Assembly (NCBI RefSeq): GCF_019823065.1
Contig: NZ_CP081966.1
Coordinates: 2,945,501-3,009,500 of the forward strand
Source: Pseudomonas mosselii
GTDB taxonomy: Bacteria; Pseudomonadota; Gammaproteobacteria; Pseudomonadales; Pseudomonadaceae
Length of the DNA: 64,000 bases
Reading direction: 5' to 3'
The notes under the pieces are model-generated. The model had not been told where the DNA came from, made no database searches, and worked only from the letters and a program-made list of their open reading frames with translations. Positions within the stretch are counted from its first letter, which is position 1; each line of letters begins with the position of its first letter. Positions 1 through 9,805 of this stretch are shown here, one piece after another. Both the position numbers and the translations under genes were made by a program.

Positions 1-36
1 GTTCCCGGCGCTCAAACCCGTCAGACAAAGGATTGT

Positions 37-1239
37 ATGCCCGCCACCGCCACGCTTCGGCGTCTGTTCCTATCCGCCGTTCTCGCAACGCTCACCGGCT
101 GCCAGCCCGAACCTGCACCGCCCCTCGACCAGCAACTGTACATTTGGCAACGCCAGTGGCGGCCGGCCCATGAACAGGCCTTGGCCGAAAGCCGTGCCGA
201 CTTCTCCACCCTGCGTGTGCTGGCCTTGCAAGCCCAGCCCAAGGCCGGCTGGAGCAGGGCGCTGGTCGAGCTGCCCAAGCTCAGGAGCGATGGCCGCCCG
301 GTGATCGCCGTGGTGCGTCTTGATGGCCAGTTGCCCGCGCTCGACGTACAGGCGGCCGGTACCCATATCGCCCAATTGCTGGCCGACTGGCAGGCGGCTG
401 GCGTGAACCCGAGTGGACTTGAGATCGACCACGACAGTGGCAGTGCGCACCTGCCGGGCTACACCCAGTTCCTTCTGAAACTGCGTGAGCAACTTCCACC
501 GGGCGTAAAACTGAGTATCACCGCGCTGCCCGCCTGGCTCGACAGCCCACACCTGCCGGCGCTGTTGCAGGCGGTGGACAGCAGCGTGCTGCAGGTGCAC
601 GCGGTGAGCGATCCGCGGCGAGGCCTGTTCGATCCGAACCAGGCGAAAACCTGGGCCGAGCGCTGGGGGCGGGTCAGCGACAGACCGTTCTACCTGGCCT
701 TGCCCGCCTATGGCGTGGCGTTGCTGGCGGATACCGGCGGCGCGCCGTTGGTGGAAAGCGAAACCCCATTGAACCGTGCCGGCGAGCGCCGCGAGCTGCT
801 GGCCGACCCGCAGCAACTGGCGGACTTGGGCAGGCAACTGCGCGACAAACCGCCCGCCCACCTGGCCGGGCTTATCTGGTTCCGCCTGCCGTTGCCCAGC
901 GACCGTCGGGCCTGGAGCCTGACCACCTTAAAGGCGGTGGCGCGCGGCGACGCGCTCGCCAGTCAATGGCGGCTCGAACTGTCCGGGCAGGCCGGGCTCT
1001 ACGACATCAGCCTGGTCAACGTCGGCAATCTCGACCTGCCGGTACCCGCGCGGGTGGAACTGAACGTTGAGTCTTGCGATGCCGCGGACGGGCTCAACGG
1101 CTACCGCCTGCAGCAATCCCCGCAACACCTCGTCTTCAACCGCCAGTCCAGCGTGCGTGTGGCCGCTGGCGGCCGGCGCGTCCTTGGTTGGGCGCGCTGC
1201 CATGGAATCGAACAAGGAGCCTGGAATGTCTACCCCTGA
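37..1239 (+). CDS. DUF3142-type lipoprotein, hypothetical
   Basis: A 400-residue protein with a signal sequence ending in a lipobox-like LTGC at residues 19-22, so it is probably exported and lipid-anchored. The body resembles the DUF3142 family: it has a long alpha/beta region with LEIDHDSG around residue 128, reminiscent of glycosidase-like TIM barrels, but no function has been assigned. Its 3' end overlaps the next gene by 14 bases, so the two are probably translated together. The family call is from general resemblance and no catalytic role is claimed. Confidence 0.75.
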   Translation: MPATATLRRLFLSAVLATLTGCQPEPAPPLDQQLYIWQRQWRPAHEQALAESRADFSTLRVLALQAQPKAGWSRALVELPKLRSDGRPVIAVVRLDGQLPALDVQAAGTHIAQLLADWQAAGVNPSGLEIDHDSGSAHLPGYTQFLLKLREQLPPGVKLSITALPAWLDSPHLPALLQAVDSSVLQVHAVSDPRRGLFDPNQAKTWAERWGRVSDRPFYLALPAYGVALLADTGGAPLVESETPLNRAGERRELLADPQQLADLGRQLRDKPPAHLAGLIWFRLPLPSDRRAWSLTTLKAVARGDALASQWRLELSGQAGLYDISLVNVGNLDLPVPARVELNVESCDAADGLNGYRLQQSPQHLVFNRQSSVRVAAGGRRVLGWARCHGIEQGAWNVYP

Positions 1240-3373
1240 CTGGACCCGCCGTTTGCTGTGCCTGTCCCTGAGCGTACCGGTCGGCACGGCGCTGGCCTGT
1301 GGCCCGGACTTCCCGATGCGCCTGCTGGACGACCGGGCGCAAACCCTGGCCGAGCTGCCAGAAGGCAATTTCGGCTTCGAGGTCAATCGCCTCGGCGAAC
1401 AGTTGGCAGGCCTCAAGCCCACCACCGAGATGACCTTGACCCCTTACTGGGACGGTGACGACAACGACCGACCGTACCGTGAGCAGCGCAGCCGTATCGA
1501 GGCCAGCGAGTTGCCGGAGTCGCTGCGCGAGAAGGTCGCGCAACTGCGTGCACTGGCCGATCCGCAGCAAGTGCTGAAGCAGGGCGCCGAACTGCCGGAT
1601 GAACTGCGCCTGTACATTGCCGGCGCAGTGGCCTTCGATGCCGACGATCACGCCCTGGCGGCGGACTATTTCGCCAAGGTGCTGGCCCTGCCTGGCGAAC
1701 AACGCAAGCTGCGCAGCACCTGGGCGGCCTACTCGCTGGGGCGGGCCTTGATGGCCCGCAGCTTCGAGGCCAGCGGCGATCCGCAACAGACGCCACAGGC
1801 CCTGCAAGCCCAGGCCCGCGAGGCCTTCCACCGGGCGCGCGCGCTCAGCGCCGAAGGCTTCAGCGACCCATTGGAGCTTGGGGTGGCCAGCCTTGGCGAG
1901 GAGGCCCGCCTGGCCAAGCTCGCCGGCGACTGGAACAGCGCCATCCAGTTGTATGCCAGCCAGAGCCGCCTGGGCTCGGGCAGCGGCTACAGCTCGCTCA
2001 GACAGCTTGCCGACGAACTGGTGAGCCTGCCGGATGAGCAACTGAAGGCGCTGCTGGCGCAGCCAATGCCGCGCAAGCTGCTCACCGCCTACCTGCTCAC
2101 CCATGTCGGCTGGGACTACGACGGCCAGCCGCCGACCCAGGTCCGACGCCTGCCCGCGCTGCTGCAGGCCAGTGTTGGCGGCAAGCTCGAAGACGCCGAC
2201 CGCCTGGCCGCGTTGACCTACCAGCAAGGTAACTATGCCGCGACCAGAAGCTATCTGCAGCAGGCAGGGGACACCGGCCTTGCCTGGTGGCTGCGCGCCA
2301 AGCTGGCCTTGCGCGACGGTGACAAGAGCCAGGCGGCGGCTGCCTATGCCAAGGCTGCGGCCGCGTTCCCACGTGAAGAATCATGGGGCTCGCGACAGAC
2401 ACCCGATTGGGACTATGAGAGCGTTAAACCCGGCTGCCGGGTCGAAGGCGAGGGCGCGATCCTGGCGCTGGAGCGCGGCGATTACCTGCAGGCCTTCGAC
2501 CTGCTGTACCGCAGTCAGGAAATCTACTGGCAGGACACGGCCAACGTGGCTGACCGCGTGCTGACCCTGGATGAGCTCAAAGGCTATGTCGATGCTCATG
2601 TGCCAGCGCCGCCAGCGCCCAAGGTGGAAGAGGGCGGCTATGTGCCGCGCCCGGTGGCGACCCAGTTGCGCGAGCTGCTGGGGCGACGCTTGCTGCGCGA
2701 AGGACGCTACGACGAAGCGCCCGGCTACTTCGCCACGCCGCAATTGCAGGCCGACGCCAGGGCCTACGGCCAGCACCGCCAGGATGCCGTCTCGCGCTGG
2801 ACGCCCACTGGCCGCGCCGAGGCGCTGTACGCTGCGGCAACCCTGGCGCGCAGCGCGGGCATGGAGATCCTCGGTTATGAAATGGCGCCCGACTACGCCT
2901 GGTTGGGCGGCAGCTACAGCCTGGGCAGCGCCGAAGTGCAGCCAGGGCCGTTCCTGGCTGCTGGCGAGGTGCAGCGCCAACGGGCGACCGAGGCCAAGCC
3001 CGATCAGCGATACCACTACCGCTATGTCGCCGCCGACCTGGCCAACCAGGCCGCTGACCAACTGCCACGCAGCAGTCAGGCCTTCGCCGCAGTGCTGTGC
3101 ATCGCGGCCGGCTGGGTGCCCGGCAGCGAACAGGAAAGCGCGCTCTACAGGCGCTACGTCCAGCAGGGGCCGTTCGTGCAGTGGGCGGAGGATTTCGGCA
3201 AGCAATGCGAGGAGCCCCGGTTCGACCAGGCCAACAAGCGCTACCTGACCGAGAAGCTCGATAGCGTGCGCACGGCGTTGCGGCCGTACAAGGCGCAGGT
3301 ACTGCCGGTGGGGTTGGTGGTGCTGGCGGGGGTTGCCTGGGCGTGGATGCGGCGGCGCAAGGCAAAGGCTTGA
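1226..3373 (+). CDS. Exported hypothetical protein with TPR-like helical repeats
   Basis: A 715-residue protein. The start at 1226 is chosen because AAGGAG lies seven bases upstream and gives a clean signal peptide (MSTPDWTRRLLCLSLSVPVG...ALACG); a longer in-frame reading from 1067 would run deep into the upstream gene. The body is rich in Ala/Leu helical pairs (for example DHALAADYFAKVLALPGEQ) typical of TPR-like repeats. The C-terminus has one hydrophobic segment followed by an Arg/Lys-rich tail, so the protein is probably anchored in the membrane. It is coupled to the DUF3142 gene. Function unknown; a periplasmic scaffold is an inference. Confidence 0.75.
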   Translation: MSTPDWTRRLLCLSLSVPVGTALACGPDFPMRLLDDRAQTLAELPEGNFGFEVNRLGEQLAGLKPTTEMTLTPYWDGDDNDRPYREQRSRIEASELPESLREKVAQLRALADPQQVLKQGAELPDELRLYIAGAVAFDADDHALAADYFAKVLALPGEQRKLRSTWAAYSLGRALMARSFEASGDPQQTPQALQAQAREAFHRARALSAEGFSDPLELGVASLGEEARLAKLAGDWNSAIQLYASQSRLGSGSGYSSLRQLADELVSLPDEQLKALLAQPMPRKLLTAYLLTHVGWDYDGQPPTQVRRLPALLQASVGGKLEDADRLAALTYQQGNYAATRSYLQQAGDTGLAWWLRAKLALRDGDKSQAAAAYAKAAAAFPREESWGSRQTPDWDYESVKPGCRVEGEGAILALERGDYLQAFDLLYRSQEIYWQDTANVADRVLTLDELKGYVDAHVPAPPAPKVEEGGYVPRPVATQLRELLGRRLLREGRYDEAPGYFATPQLQADARAYGQHRQDAVSRWTPTGRAEALYAAATLARSAGMEILGYEMAPDYAWLGGSYSLGSAEVQPGPFLAAGEVQRQRATEAKPDQRYHYRYVAADLANQAADQLPRSSQAFAAVLCIAAGWVPGSEQESALYRRYVQQGPFVQWAEDFGKQCEEPRFDQANKRYLTEKLDSVRTALRPYKAQVLPVGLVVLAGVAWAWMRRRKAKA

Positions 3374-3380
3374 AATGAGA

Positions 3381-3406
3381 TCGAGCGCCGCGAGGGCGGC
3401 GCTCGA
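3381..3406. terminator. Hairpin between convergent genes
   Basis: Perfect 11-bp inverted repeat (TCGAGCGCCGC, loop GAGG) in the 43-bp gap between two convergent genes. It probably ends transcription from both sides, although the T tracts are weak. Confidence 0.6.
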
Positions 3407-3416
3407 TAAACCGCCG

Positions 3417-4958
3417 TCAGTTCTGCGCGGTCTTCTGCCCGGCTTCCAGCTTCACCGTCTCCTCCAGGGTGAAACGCCCCAGCGGGTTCTGCAGGAAGTT
3501 CTGGATATTGCTGCGCGAGATGTTGATGTACGGGCTGTAGTACAGGTCGATCCAGTGCACGTCCTGCTTGGCCAGTTTCTGCAGCTCCTCATACATCTGC
3601 TTGCGCTTGACCGGGTCGGTCTCGACACGGGCCGCGGCCACCAGGTCCTTGACCTTGTCGTTGTGGTAGCGGGTCATGTAGTTCATGTTGGTGTCGTGGC
3701 CCAGCACGAAGGTGGTCTTCTGGTCCGGGTCGAGCACGTCGTTGGTCCAGTACATCACCGACAGGTCGTAGTCGCCGTCGACCAGCATCTGCCAGCTCTG
3801 GGTCGGGTCGACCTTCTGCAGGTTGGCAGTGATGCCGACATCGGCCAGTTGCTTCTGTACCAGCACGGCGATCTGCTCGTCGGCCTCGTTGCCGGCGTTG
3901 ACCACGTAGTTGACCTTCAGCCCCTCGGCGCCGGCTTTTTTCAGCAGCTCGCGGGCCTTGGCCGGGTCGAACGGGCGCTGTGGGTTGTTGGCGTTGTGGT
4001 AGAGCGCACCCTTGGGAATGTAGGAGTAGGCCATTTCGCCGTGACCGAAGGTGACCGTGTCCACCAGCGCCTTCTTGTCGATCGCCAGGTCGATCGCCTC
4101 ACGCACTTCCCGTTTGCCCAGCAGCCCCTTGGAGTGGTTGATCAGCAGGTGGTCTTCACGGGTCGAGGGGTCGATATGGATAGTGATCTTCTTGTCCTTC
4201 TGCAACTCGTCCACCTGGGTGAACGGCACAAAGATCGCCGAGTCCAGTTCGCCGGCCTGGACCTTCATCATGCGCGTGCGATCATCCGGGATGGAGATCC
4301 ACTCCACGCCATCCAGGCTGACCTTGTCGGCCTGCCAGAACTCGGGGTTCTTCTCCAGGATCACCCGGTCGCCCCGCAGCCATTCCTTGAGTTTGAAAGC
4401 CCCGGACACCACCGGGTTCTGTGCGTATTCCTCCTCGCCGAGCTTGTCCATGGCCTTTTTCGACAGGATCGAGATGTTGGCGGTGGCGAGCTGGGCCAGG
4501 AACGGCACCGACTTGCTGTGCAGGGTCACCACCAGGGTATGCGGGTCGGCGGCCTTGGCGGTGTCGATGATCTTGTACGAGTCGGCCCAGAGCGAACCTG
4601 GGTTGTCGCGGATGCGCAGCAGGGAGAAGGCGGCGTCCTCGGCGGTGATCGGCGAGCCGTCGGAGAACTTGGCGTTGCGCATCTTGAAGGTGTAGGTCAG
4701 GCCGTCGTCCGAGACCTTCCAGCTCTCGGCCAGGCCCGGCACGAGTTGGGTGCCGCTGTTGTCGACGCGGATCAGCACGTCATAGACGTTGGCGAACACC
4801 CAGCTGTCGCGGTTCTGCGCACTCTTGATCGGGTCGAAGGTGGTGCTTTCCTCTCGGCAGCCGATGGTCAGCACGCCGGCTGCCTGGGCCATGCCGCTGG
4901 CCAGGGTGCTGGCGGCCAGTATGGCGGCGGTGAGAAGTTTCAATGCGGCGGGTTTCAT
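3417..4958 (-). CDS. Peptide ABC transporter substrate-binding protein (SBP_bac_5)
   Basis: A 513-residue periplasmic binding protein of the DppA/OppA class. The start at 4958 has GGAG seven bases upstream; an in-frame ATG at 4982 is less well placed. The signal peptide MKPAALKLLTAAILAASTLASGMAQAAG is followed by the family-typical opening of class 5 solute-binding proteins (ST.DPI...N..V...YD.L). It is the last gene of a minus-strand run: peptidase, two permeases, two ATPases, binding protein. The context next to a PipR-type regulator suggests it captures a small peptide or ethanolamine-derived signal; ligand choice is inferred from the characterised PipR/AapA system, not seen here. Confidence 0.9.
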   Translation of the reverse strand: MKPAALKLLTAAILAASTLASGMAQAAGVLTIGCREESTTFDPIKSAQNRDSWVFANVYDVLIRVDNSGTQLVPGLAESWKVSDDGLTYTFKMRNAKFSDGSPITAEDAAFSLLRIRDNPGSLWADSYKIIDTAKAADPHTLVVTLHSKSVPFLAQLATANISILSKKAMDKLGEEEYAQNPVVSGAFKLKEWLRGDRVILEKNPEFWQADKVSLDGVEWISIPDDRTRMMKVQAGELDSAIFVPFTQVDELQKDKKITIHIDPSTREDHLLINHSKGLLGKREVREAIDLAIDKKALVDTVTFGHGEMAYSYIPKGALYHNANNPQRPFDPAKARELLKKAGAEGLKVNYVVNAGNEADEQIAVLVQKQLADVGITANLQKVDPTQSWQMLVDGDYDLSVMYWTNDVLDPDQKTTFVLGHDTNMNYMTRYHNDKVKDLVAAARVETDPVKRKQMYEELQKLAKQDVHWIDLYYSPYINISRSNIQNFLQNPLGRFTLEETVKLEAGQKTAQN

Positions 4959-4992
4959 GCTCAAGCTCCGTTTGATGGTCATGGTGGTGATG

Positions 4993-5967
4993 TCAGCAGG
5001 GCAGTTGCGAATGCACGCAGGCGTGGCGCCGGGCGCCCTGGATATGCTCGGGTGGCGTGGTTTCAGCGCAGCCGGGCAGCGCGTGCCGGCAACGGGGATG
5101 GAAGGCGCAGCCGGAGGGCAGGTGCAGCGGGCTTGGCGGCTCGCCGGCCAGCGGGTCCTGCGGCAGGCGCCGGGCCGGGTCGATGTCGGCGATGGACTGG
5201 ATCAGCGCGGCGGTGTAGGGGTGGCGCGGGGCGGTAAAGACTTCATGCACCGGGCCTTCCTCGACGATCTGCCCCAGGTACATCACCGCCACCCGGTCGC
5301 ACAGGCGGCGCACCACGCCCAGGTCGTGGGTGATGAACAGCAGCGCCAGGCCCATGCGCTCGCGCAACTCCAGCAGCAGGTTGATGATCTGCCCCTGGAT
5401 CGACACGTCCAGCGCGGCGACGCATTCGTCGGCGACGATCAGCCGAGGTTCGACGGCCAGGGCCCGGGCGATGCCGACCCGCTGGCACTGGCCACCGCTC
5501 AGCGAACCGGGCCGGCGCTCGGCCAGCTCGGCGCGCAGACCGACCAGCTCGAGCAGTTCGCCGACCCGGGCCGGAATCTGCGCGGCGGGCACCTTGCGCT
5601 GCACCTGCAGCACCTCGGCGAGGATCTGGCCGATGCGTTGGCGTGGGTTGAGCGCGCTGTACGGGTCCTGGAAGATCATCGCGGTCTCGTGGCGCAGGCG
5701 GGCGATATCCGCCGGGCTGCCCTGGTTCATGTCGGTGCCGTCGTACAGCACCTGGCCGCCGCAGCTCTGGGTGAGCTGGAGGATGGCCCGGGCCAGGGTA
5801 CTCTTGCCGCAGCCTGACTCGCCCACCAGGCCGAGGGTTTCGCCGGCAGCCAGATTCAGCGAGGCGCCGTTGACCGCGCTGACCTTGCGCGGGCGCAGGT
5901 TGAGCAGGCCGCTGCCTGCGGCGGGAAACTGCACCTGCAGGTCCTTGACCTGCAACAACGTGGTCAT
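4993..5967 (-). CDS. Peptide ABC transporter ATP-binding protein (DppF/OppF type)
   Basis: 324 residues starting [14 protein letters not shown]. Walker A is GESGCGKST, the signature is LSGGQCQRV, and Walker B is LIVADECVAALD. The C-terminal region has the oligopeptide-transporter Cys cluster (CAFHPRC...). The start ATG overlaps the stop of the upstream ATPase gene (ATGA), showing translational coupling; the longer open frame to 6075 is ignored. It pairs with the next ATPase to drive the peptide importer. Confidence 0.93.
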   Translation of the reverse strand: MTTLLQVKDLQVQFPAAGSGLLNLRPRKVSAVNGASLNLAAGETLGLVGESGCGKSTLARAILQLTQSCGGQVLYDGTDMNQGSPADIARLRHETAMIFQDPYSALNPRQRIGQILAEVLQVQRKVPAAQIPARVGELLELVGLRAELAERRPGSLSGGQCQRVGIARALAVEPRLIVADECVAALDVSIQGQIINLLLELRERMGLALLFITHDLGVVRRLCDRVAVMYLGQIVEEGPVHEVFTAPRHPYTAALIQSIADIDPARRLPQDPLAGEPPSPLHLPSGCAFHPRCRHALPGCAETTPPEHIQGARRHACVHSQLPC

Positions 5968-6950
5968 GACGGACCTCCGGCCAGCAGCGGGGTATGACAG
6001 GCCAGGCGGTGGCCGGGGCTTGATTCCAGCAGTTCGGGCAGTTGCTGCCGGCAGAGCGGCATGGCCTGGGGGCAACGCGATTCGAAACGGCAGCCTGGCG
6101 GCAGGTCATCAAGCAACGGTGGCTGCCCAGCGATGGTGGTCATGCGTAATGCCTCAGGCTGCGCCGCAGGATGGCAGGCCAGCAGCCCGGCGCTGTAGGG
6201 ATGCTTGGGCCGGGCCAGCATCTCGTGCTTGGCGCCGTGCTCGCAGAGGCGCCCGGCGTACATCACGGCAATGCTGTCGCAGGTCTGCGCCACCACGCCC
6301 AGGTCGTGGCTGATCAGGATCATCGACAGGCCGCGGCGGTCGCGCAGCTCCAGCAGCAGGCGCAGGATCTGCGCCTGCACGGTGACATCCAGGGCCGTGG
6401 TCGGCTCGTCGGCGATCAGCACCTTGGGATTGCAGCCCAGGGCCACGGCGATCATCGCCCGTTGGCGCATGCCGCCGGAAAACTCATGGGGATAGTTGTC
6501 GACCCGGGACTTCGGGTCGGGGATACCGACCTGGCGCAGCACCTCGATGGCTTCGGCCCGGGCCTCGCGGCGAGACGCGCCCTGGTGCAGGCGGATACCT
6601 TCGGCGATCTGCTCGCCGATGCGCATCAGCGGGTCCAGGTGGCTGCTGGGGTTCTGGAAGATCATCCCCAGCTCACGGCCGCGCAGGCGGCGCATGCCAG
6701 CTTCGTCCAGCCGCAGCAGGTCATGGCCCGCCAGGCGCACGGCCTGGCCTTCGACCCGCAGGTTCGTTGCTGGCAGCAGGCGCATCAGGCCCCGGCAGGC
6801 CAGGGTCTTGCCCGAGCCGCTTTCGCCCACCAGGCCGAGGATCTCGCCTTCGCCGAGGTCGAAGGACAGCCGATCGACCAGGGTGATATCCCGTTGGCCG
6901 GCGCGGGCGATGACGCTCAGCCCGCGAACCTGGAGCAGGGGCGTGGTCAT
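5964..6950 (-). CDS. Peptide ABC transporter ATP-binding protein (DppD/OppD type)
   Basis: 328 residues. Walker A GESGSGKT, signature [12 protein letters not shown], Walker [13 protein letters not shown], and a C-terminal CRFESRCP motif of oligopeptide ATPases. The start at 6950 overlaps the stop of the permease gene by the ATGA arrangement, so the open frame running on to 7700 is not the gene. Forms the second ATPase subunit of the importer. Confidence 0.93.
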   Translation of the reverse strand: MTTPLLQVRGLSVIARAGQRDITLVDRLSFDLGEGEILGLVGESGSGKTLACRGLMRLLPATNLRVEGQAVRLAGHDLLRLDEAGMRRLRGRELGMIFQNPSSHLDPLMRIGEQIAEGIRLHQGASRREARAEAIEVLRQVGIPDPKSRVDNYPHEFSGGMRQRAMIAVALGCNPKVLIADEPTTALDVTVQAQILRLLLELRDRRGLSMILISHDLGVVAQTCDSIAVMYAGRLCEHGAKHEMLARPKHPYSAGLLACHPAAQPEALRMTTIAGQPPLLDDLPPGCRFESRCPQAMPLCRQQLPELLESSPGHRLACHTPLLAGGPS

Positions 6951-7795
6951 GAGCGGTCTCCCAGGCGTTCGGCGACGCCGTCGGCCAGCAGGCTGAAGCC
7001 CATGGCCAGGGTCACCACCGCCAGGCCCGGGAAGGTGCAGATCCACCAGGCGCTGGTGATGAAGCTCTGCCCCTCGGCGACCATGGTGCCCCATTCCGGG
7101 GTCGGCGGTTGCACACCGAGGCCCAGGTAGCTGACGGCGGCGCCGTTGAGCAGCACCAGCACGGCATCCGACATGCAGAACACCACCGAGCCGAACAGCG
7201 CGTTGGGCAGCAGGTGGGCGAACAGCGTGCGCCGGTGGCTGAAGCCCAGGCTCCTGGCGGCCAGGGCGAAGTCGCTCTGCTTGAGCACGAGGATCTGCGA
7301 GCGGATCAGCCGCGCATAGGACACCCAGCCGACCAGGGCCATGGCGATATAGAAGCTGCCCAGGCCCGGACCGAGAATGGCCATGATCGCCAGCATCAGC
7401 ACCAGGAACGGGAAGGCCAGGACGATGTCGATCAGGCGCATGCAGGCGTTGTCCAGCCAACCGCCGACGTAGCCGGACACCGCGCCGATGCAGGTGCCGA
7501 GCAGGAACGGGAAGATCACCCCGATCGAGGCCATCTGCAGGTCGACGCGGGCGCCCCAGATCACCCGCGAGAGCACATCGCGGCCGAAGTTGTCGGTGCC
7601 GAAAGGGTGCGCCAGGCTGGGCGCGGCCAGGCGCAGGTCGCCGTTCTGCAGCAGCGGATCGAACGGCGCGACCCACGGCGCGCACAGCGCCAGCAGGCAC
7701 CAGCCGAAGACGATGGCCAGGCCGCAGTACAGGGTCAGGCGGCCATCGCCCAGGTTCCAGGCCAGGCGTGCGCGTAGGGCGAAGGTGGCGCTCAT
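6947..7795 (-). CDS. Peptide ABC transporter permease (DppC/OppC type)
   Basis: 282 residues with an N-terminal membrane helix, the family motif HPFGTDNFGRDVLSRVIWGAR, and about five further membrane segments. The EAA-type loop lies around ARSLGFSHRRTLFAHLLPNA. Its start overlaps the stop of the upstream permease by four bases. It forms the inner-membrane channel with the DppB-type partner. Confidence 0.93.
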   Translation of the reverse strand: MSATFALRARLAWNLGDGRLTLYCGLAIVFGWCLLALCAPWVAPFDPLLQNGDLRLAAPSLAHPFGTDNFGRDVLSRVIWGARVDLQMASIGVIFPFLLGTCIGAVSGYVGGWLDNACMRLIDIVLAFPFLVLMLAIMAILGPGLGSFYIAMALVGWVSYARLIRSQILVLKQSDFALAARSLGFSHRRTLFAHLLPNALFGSVVFCMSDAVLVLLNGAAVSYLGLGVQPPTPEWGTMVAEGQSFITSAWWICTFPGLAVVTLAMGFSLLADGVAERLGDRS

Positions 7796-8739
7796 TGGAT
7801 CTTCACCCGCGGATCGAGGACGGTAGTCGCCACGTCGGCGAGGAAGTTCACCGCCACCGTGGCGCAGGCCAGCACCATGGCCACGCCCTGGACCACCATG
7901 TAGTCGCGGGTAAAGATGCCGCGCACCAGCAGCTGGCCGACGCCCGGCAGGGAGAACAGGCTCTCGATCACCACCGTGCCGCTGATCAGCCAGCCGATGT
8001 TGACCGCCAGCAGGTTGATGGTCGGCACCATGGAGTTGGGCAGGACATGCCGGCGCAGGATCGCCCCTTCGCCCAGGCCCCGGGCACGGGCGGCGGTGAC
8101 ATGGTCGGCCTGCATCTCCAGCAGGATGCTGGCGCGCAGGTTGCGCACCAGTACCGCCGAGAGCGCCAGGGCGATGGTCAGGCAGGGCAGCACCAGGTGG
8201 TGCAGCTTCTCGACCCAGGTGCGACCATAGCCGGATACCGGGAACAGCCCCCAGTGCACGCTGAACAACAGGATCAGCATCAACCCCAGCCAGAAAGCCG
8301 GCAAGCCGAGGCCGGCGGTGGTGAACAGGCGGATCAGGTTGTCGGCCCAGCCGCCCTTGTGGCGGGCGGCGAGGATGGCCAGCGGCACGGCGATCAGCAG
8401 CGCCAGGGCCACGCTGCCCAGCACCAGCATCAGGGTCGGCTCGATGCGGCTGGCGATCAGCGGCAGGGCGTCGACCTTGTACAGCAGCGACTTGCCCAGG
8501 TCGCCATTGAGCAGGTTCTTGAGGAAGTACAGGTACTGCGCCCAGATCGGCTCATCGAGGCCGAATTGCGCGCGGATCTTCTGGATCGCGTCCGGGGTGC
8601 TGCGCGCGCCCAGCAGCACCCGCGCCGGATCCCCGGGGATCGAGCGCACCAGCACGAAGGTGATGATGCTGATGCCCAGCAGCACCGGCAGCAGTTGTAA
8701 CGGACGGATGAGGACGAACCGGTAGCGTGCCAGGCTCAT
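7792..8739 (-). CDS. Peptide ABC transporter permease (DppB/OppB type)
   Basis: 315 residues opening with a membrane helix and the family signature FVLVRSIPGDPAR, then a periplasmic stretch and five more helices. The EAA loop is near TAARARGLGEGAILRRHVLPNS. It begins 3 bases after the end of the peptidase gene, so peptidase and transporter are one operon. Confidence 0.93.
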   Translation of the reverse strand: MSLARYRFVLIRPLQLLPVLLGISIITFVLVRSIPGDPARVLLGARSTPDAIQKIRAQFGLDEPIWAQYLYFLKNLLNGDLGKSLLYKVDALPLIASRIEPTLMLVLGSVALALLIAVPLAILAARHKGGWADNLIRLFTTAGLGLPAFWLGLMLILLFSVHWGLFPVSGYGRTWVEKLHHLVLPCLTIALALSAVLVRNLRASILLEMQADHVTAARARGLGEGAILRRHVLPNSMVPTINLLAVNIGWLISGTVVIESLFSLPGVGQLLVRGIFTRDYMVVQGVAMVLACATVAVNFLADVATTVLDPRVKIQ

Positions 8740-8742
8740 CGA

Positions 8743-9633
8743 TCAACCCCGGTTGCGTTGCAGGAAATCCAGCAACACCGGGAAATAGGCCTGGGGCTCT
8801 TCGTAGAACGGCATATGGCTGCTGTTGGGGAACACATGCAGCTCGGCACGATCATGCAGCGCCAGCTTCATGCGCATGGCGCAGGCCGGGGTCAGTTCGT
8901 CGTGCTGGCCGGTGGTGATCAGCACCGGCATGCGGAACGCGCCCATCTGCTCGAGGCGGTTCCAGTCCTTGAGGTTGCCGATATAGAGGAACTCGTTGGG
9001 GCCCTGCATGGTGCTGTAGGGGCCCATGTTCCAGTCGCCCAGCGAACGCTGGATCGGCGCCGGCCATTCATCGAGCCGGCAGACGTGGCGGTAGTTGAGC
9101 AGGGTGATGGCGGCCTGGTACTGCGGGTGGTCGAGGGTACCCATGGCCTCATGGCGCTGCATCATCGCCACTGTTTCGCTGCCCAGGGCGCCGCGCAGGC
9201 GTTCCAGCTCGGTGATCAGGTGCGGGATGTCGCCGACGGTATTCTCGAGAATCAGACTTTTCAGCGACTGCGGGTGATGAATGGCGTACTCGATCGCCAG
9301 CCAGCCGCCCCAGGAATGCCCGAGCATGTGTACACGGCCCAGGTCCAGGGCCTGGCGCACCTGCTCGACCTCGGCCACGTAGCGGGTGATATTCCACAGA
9401 CTGTCGTCATCGGGGCGGTCGGAGGCGCCGGTGCCCAGTTGGTCGAAGGCGACCACGCGGATACCCTTGTCCTTGAGCCAGGCATGGGCGTCGCGCAGGT
9501 AGTCGCAGGGCAGCCCCGGCCCACCATTGAGGCACAACAGCACCTCGTCCCCTTCACCAAAGCTGTACACCACGAGATTGTGGCCATCGACCGATACGTT
9601 GAACTGCTGGTCAGGTTGCATCTCACGCCACAT
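8743..9633 (-). CDS. Proline iminopeptidase-type alpha/beta hydrolase, first gene of the transporter operon
   Basis: 296 residues beginning MWREMQPDQQ. This start has AGGAGAG six bases upstream; an ATG 21 bases earlier has no such site. The alpha/beta-hydrolase fold shows the oxyanion motif NGGPG, the nucleophile elbow GHSWGG, a TTGQHDELTP acid region and a C-terminal SSHMPFYE histidine. This pattern fits peptidase family S33, which removes N-terminal proline. It leads an operon with a peptide ABC importer, implying import then hydrolysis of a small peptide or amide. The paralog on the other side of pipR is similar in length and layout. Confidence 0.9.
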   Translation of the reverse strand: MWREMQPDQQFNVSVDGHNLVVYSFGEGDEVLLCLNGGPGLPCDYLRDAHAWLKDKGIRVVAFDQLGTGASDRPDDDSLWNITRYVAEVEQVRQALDLGRVHMLGHSWGGWLAIEYAIHHPQSLKSLILENTVGDIPHLITELERLRGALGSETVAMMQRHEAMGTLDHPQYQAAITLLNYRHVCRLDEWPAPIQRSLGDWNMGPYSTMQGPNEFLYIGNLKDWNRLEQMGAFRMPVLITTGQHDELTPACAMRMKLALHDRAELHVFPNSSHMPFYEEPQAYFPVLLDFLQRNRG

Positions 9634-9696
9634 CGCTACTCTCCTGTTGGCCATGGCTTGCAGCTATAACTAGCGCAGGAGTTTTCGTCGCCTACA

Positions 9697-9716
9697 AGCT
9701 AGTGTTTCCTATAGGT
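9697..9716. promoter_or_regulatory. lux-box-like site upstream of the peptidase/ABC operon
   Basis: Read on the minus strand the site is ACCTATAGGAAACACTAGCT, which keeps the CT-N12-AG frame and outer dyad of LuxR-type boxes. It lies 64 bases upstream of the minus-strand peptidase start and before pipR. It is a weaker palindrome than the site at 10588. Confidence 0.55.
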
Positions 9717-9805
9717 TTCGTATGGCAGTCCCGCGCCAAGCCGTGGCATTCTACGTGCCGGACTTCGAGATGGAAATCCAAAAGGAATCACAGGGAGTGT
9801 CAGGT

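Noticed and set aside
3333..5237. Long plus-strand open frame opposite the binding protein gene
   Set aside because: It is antisense to a clear SBP gene and reads as a low-complexity shadow (Val/Gly/His-rich).
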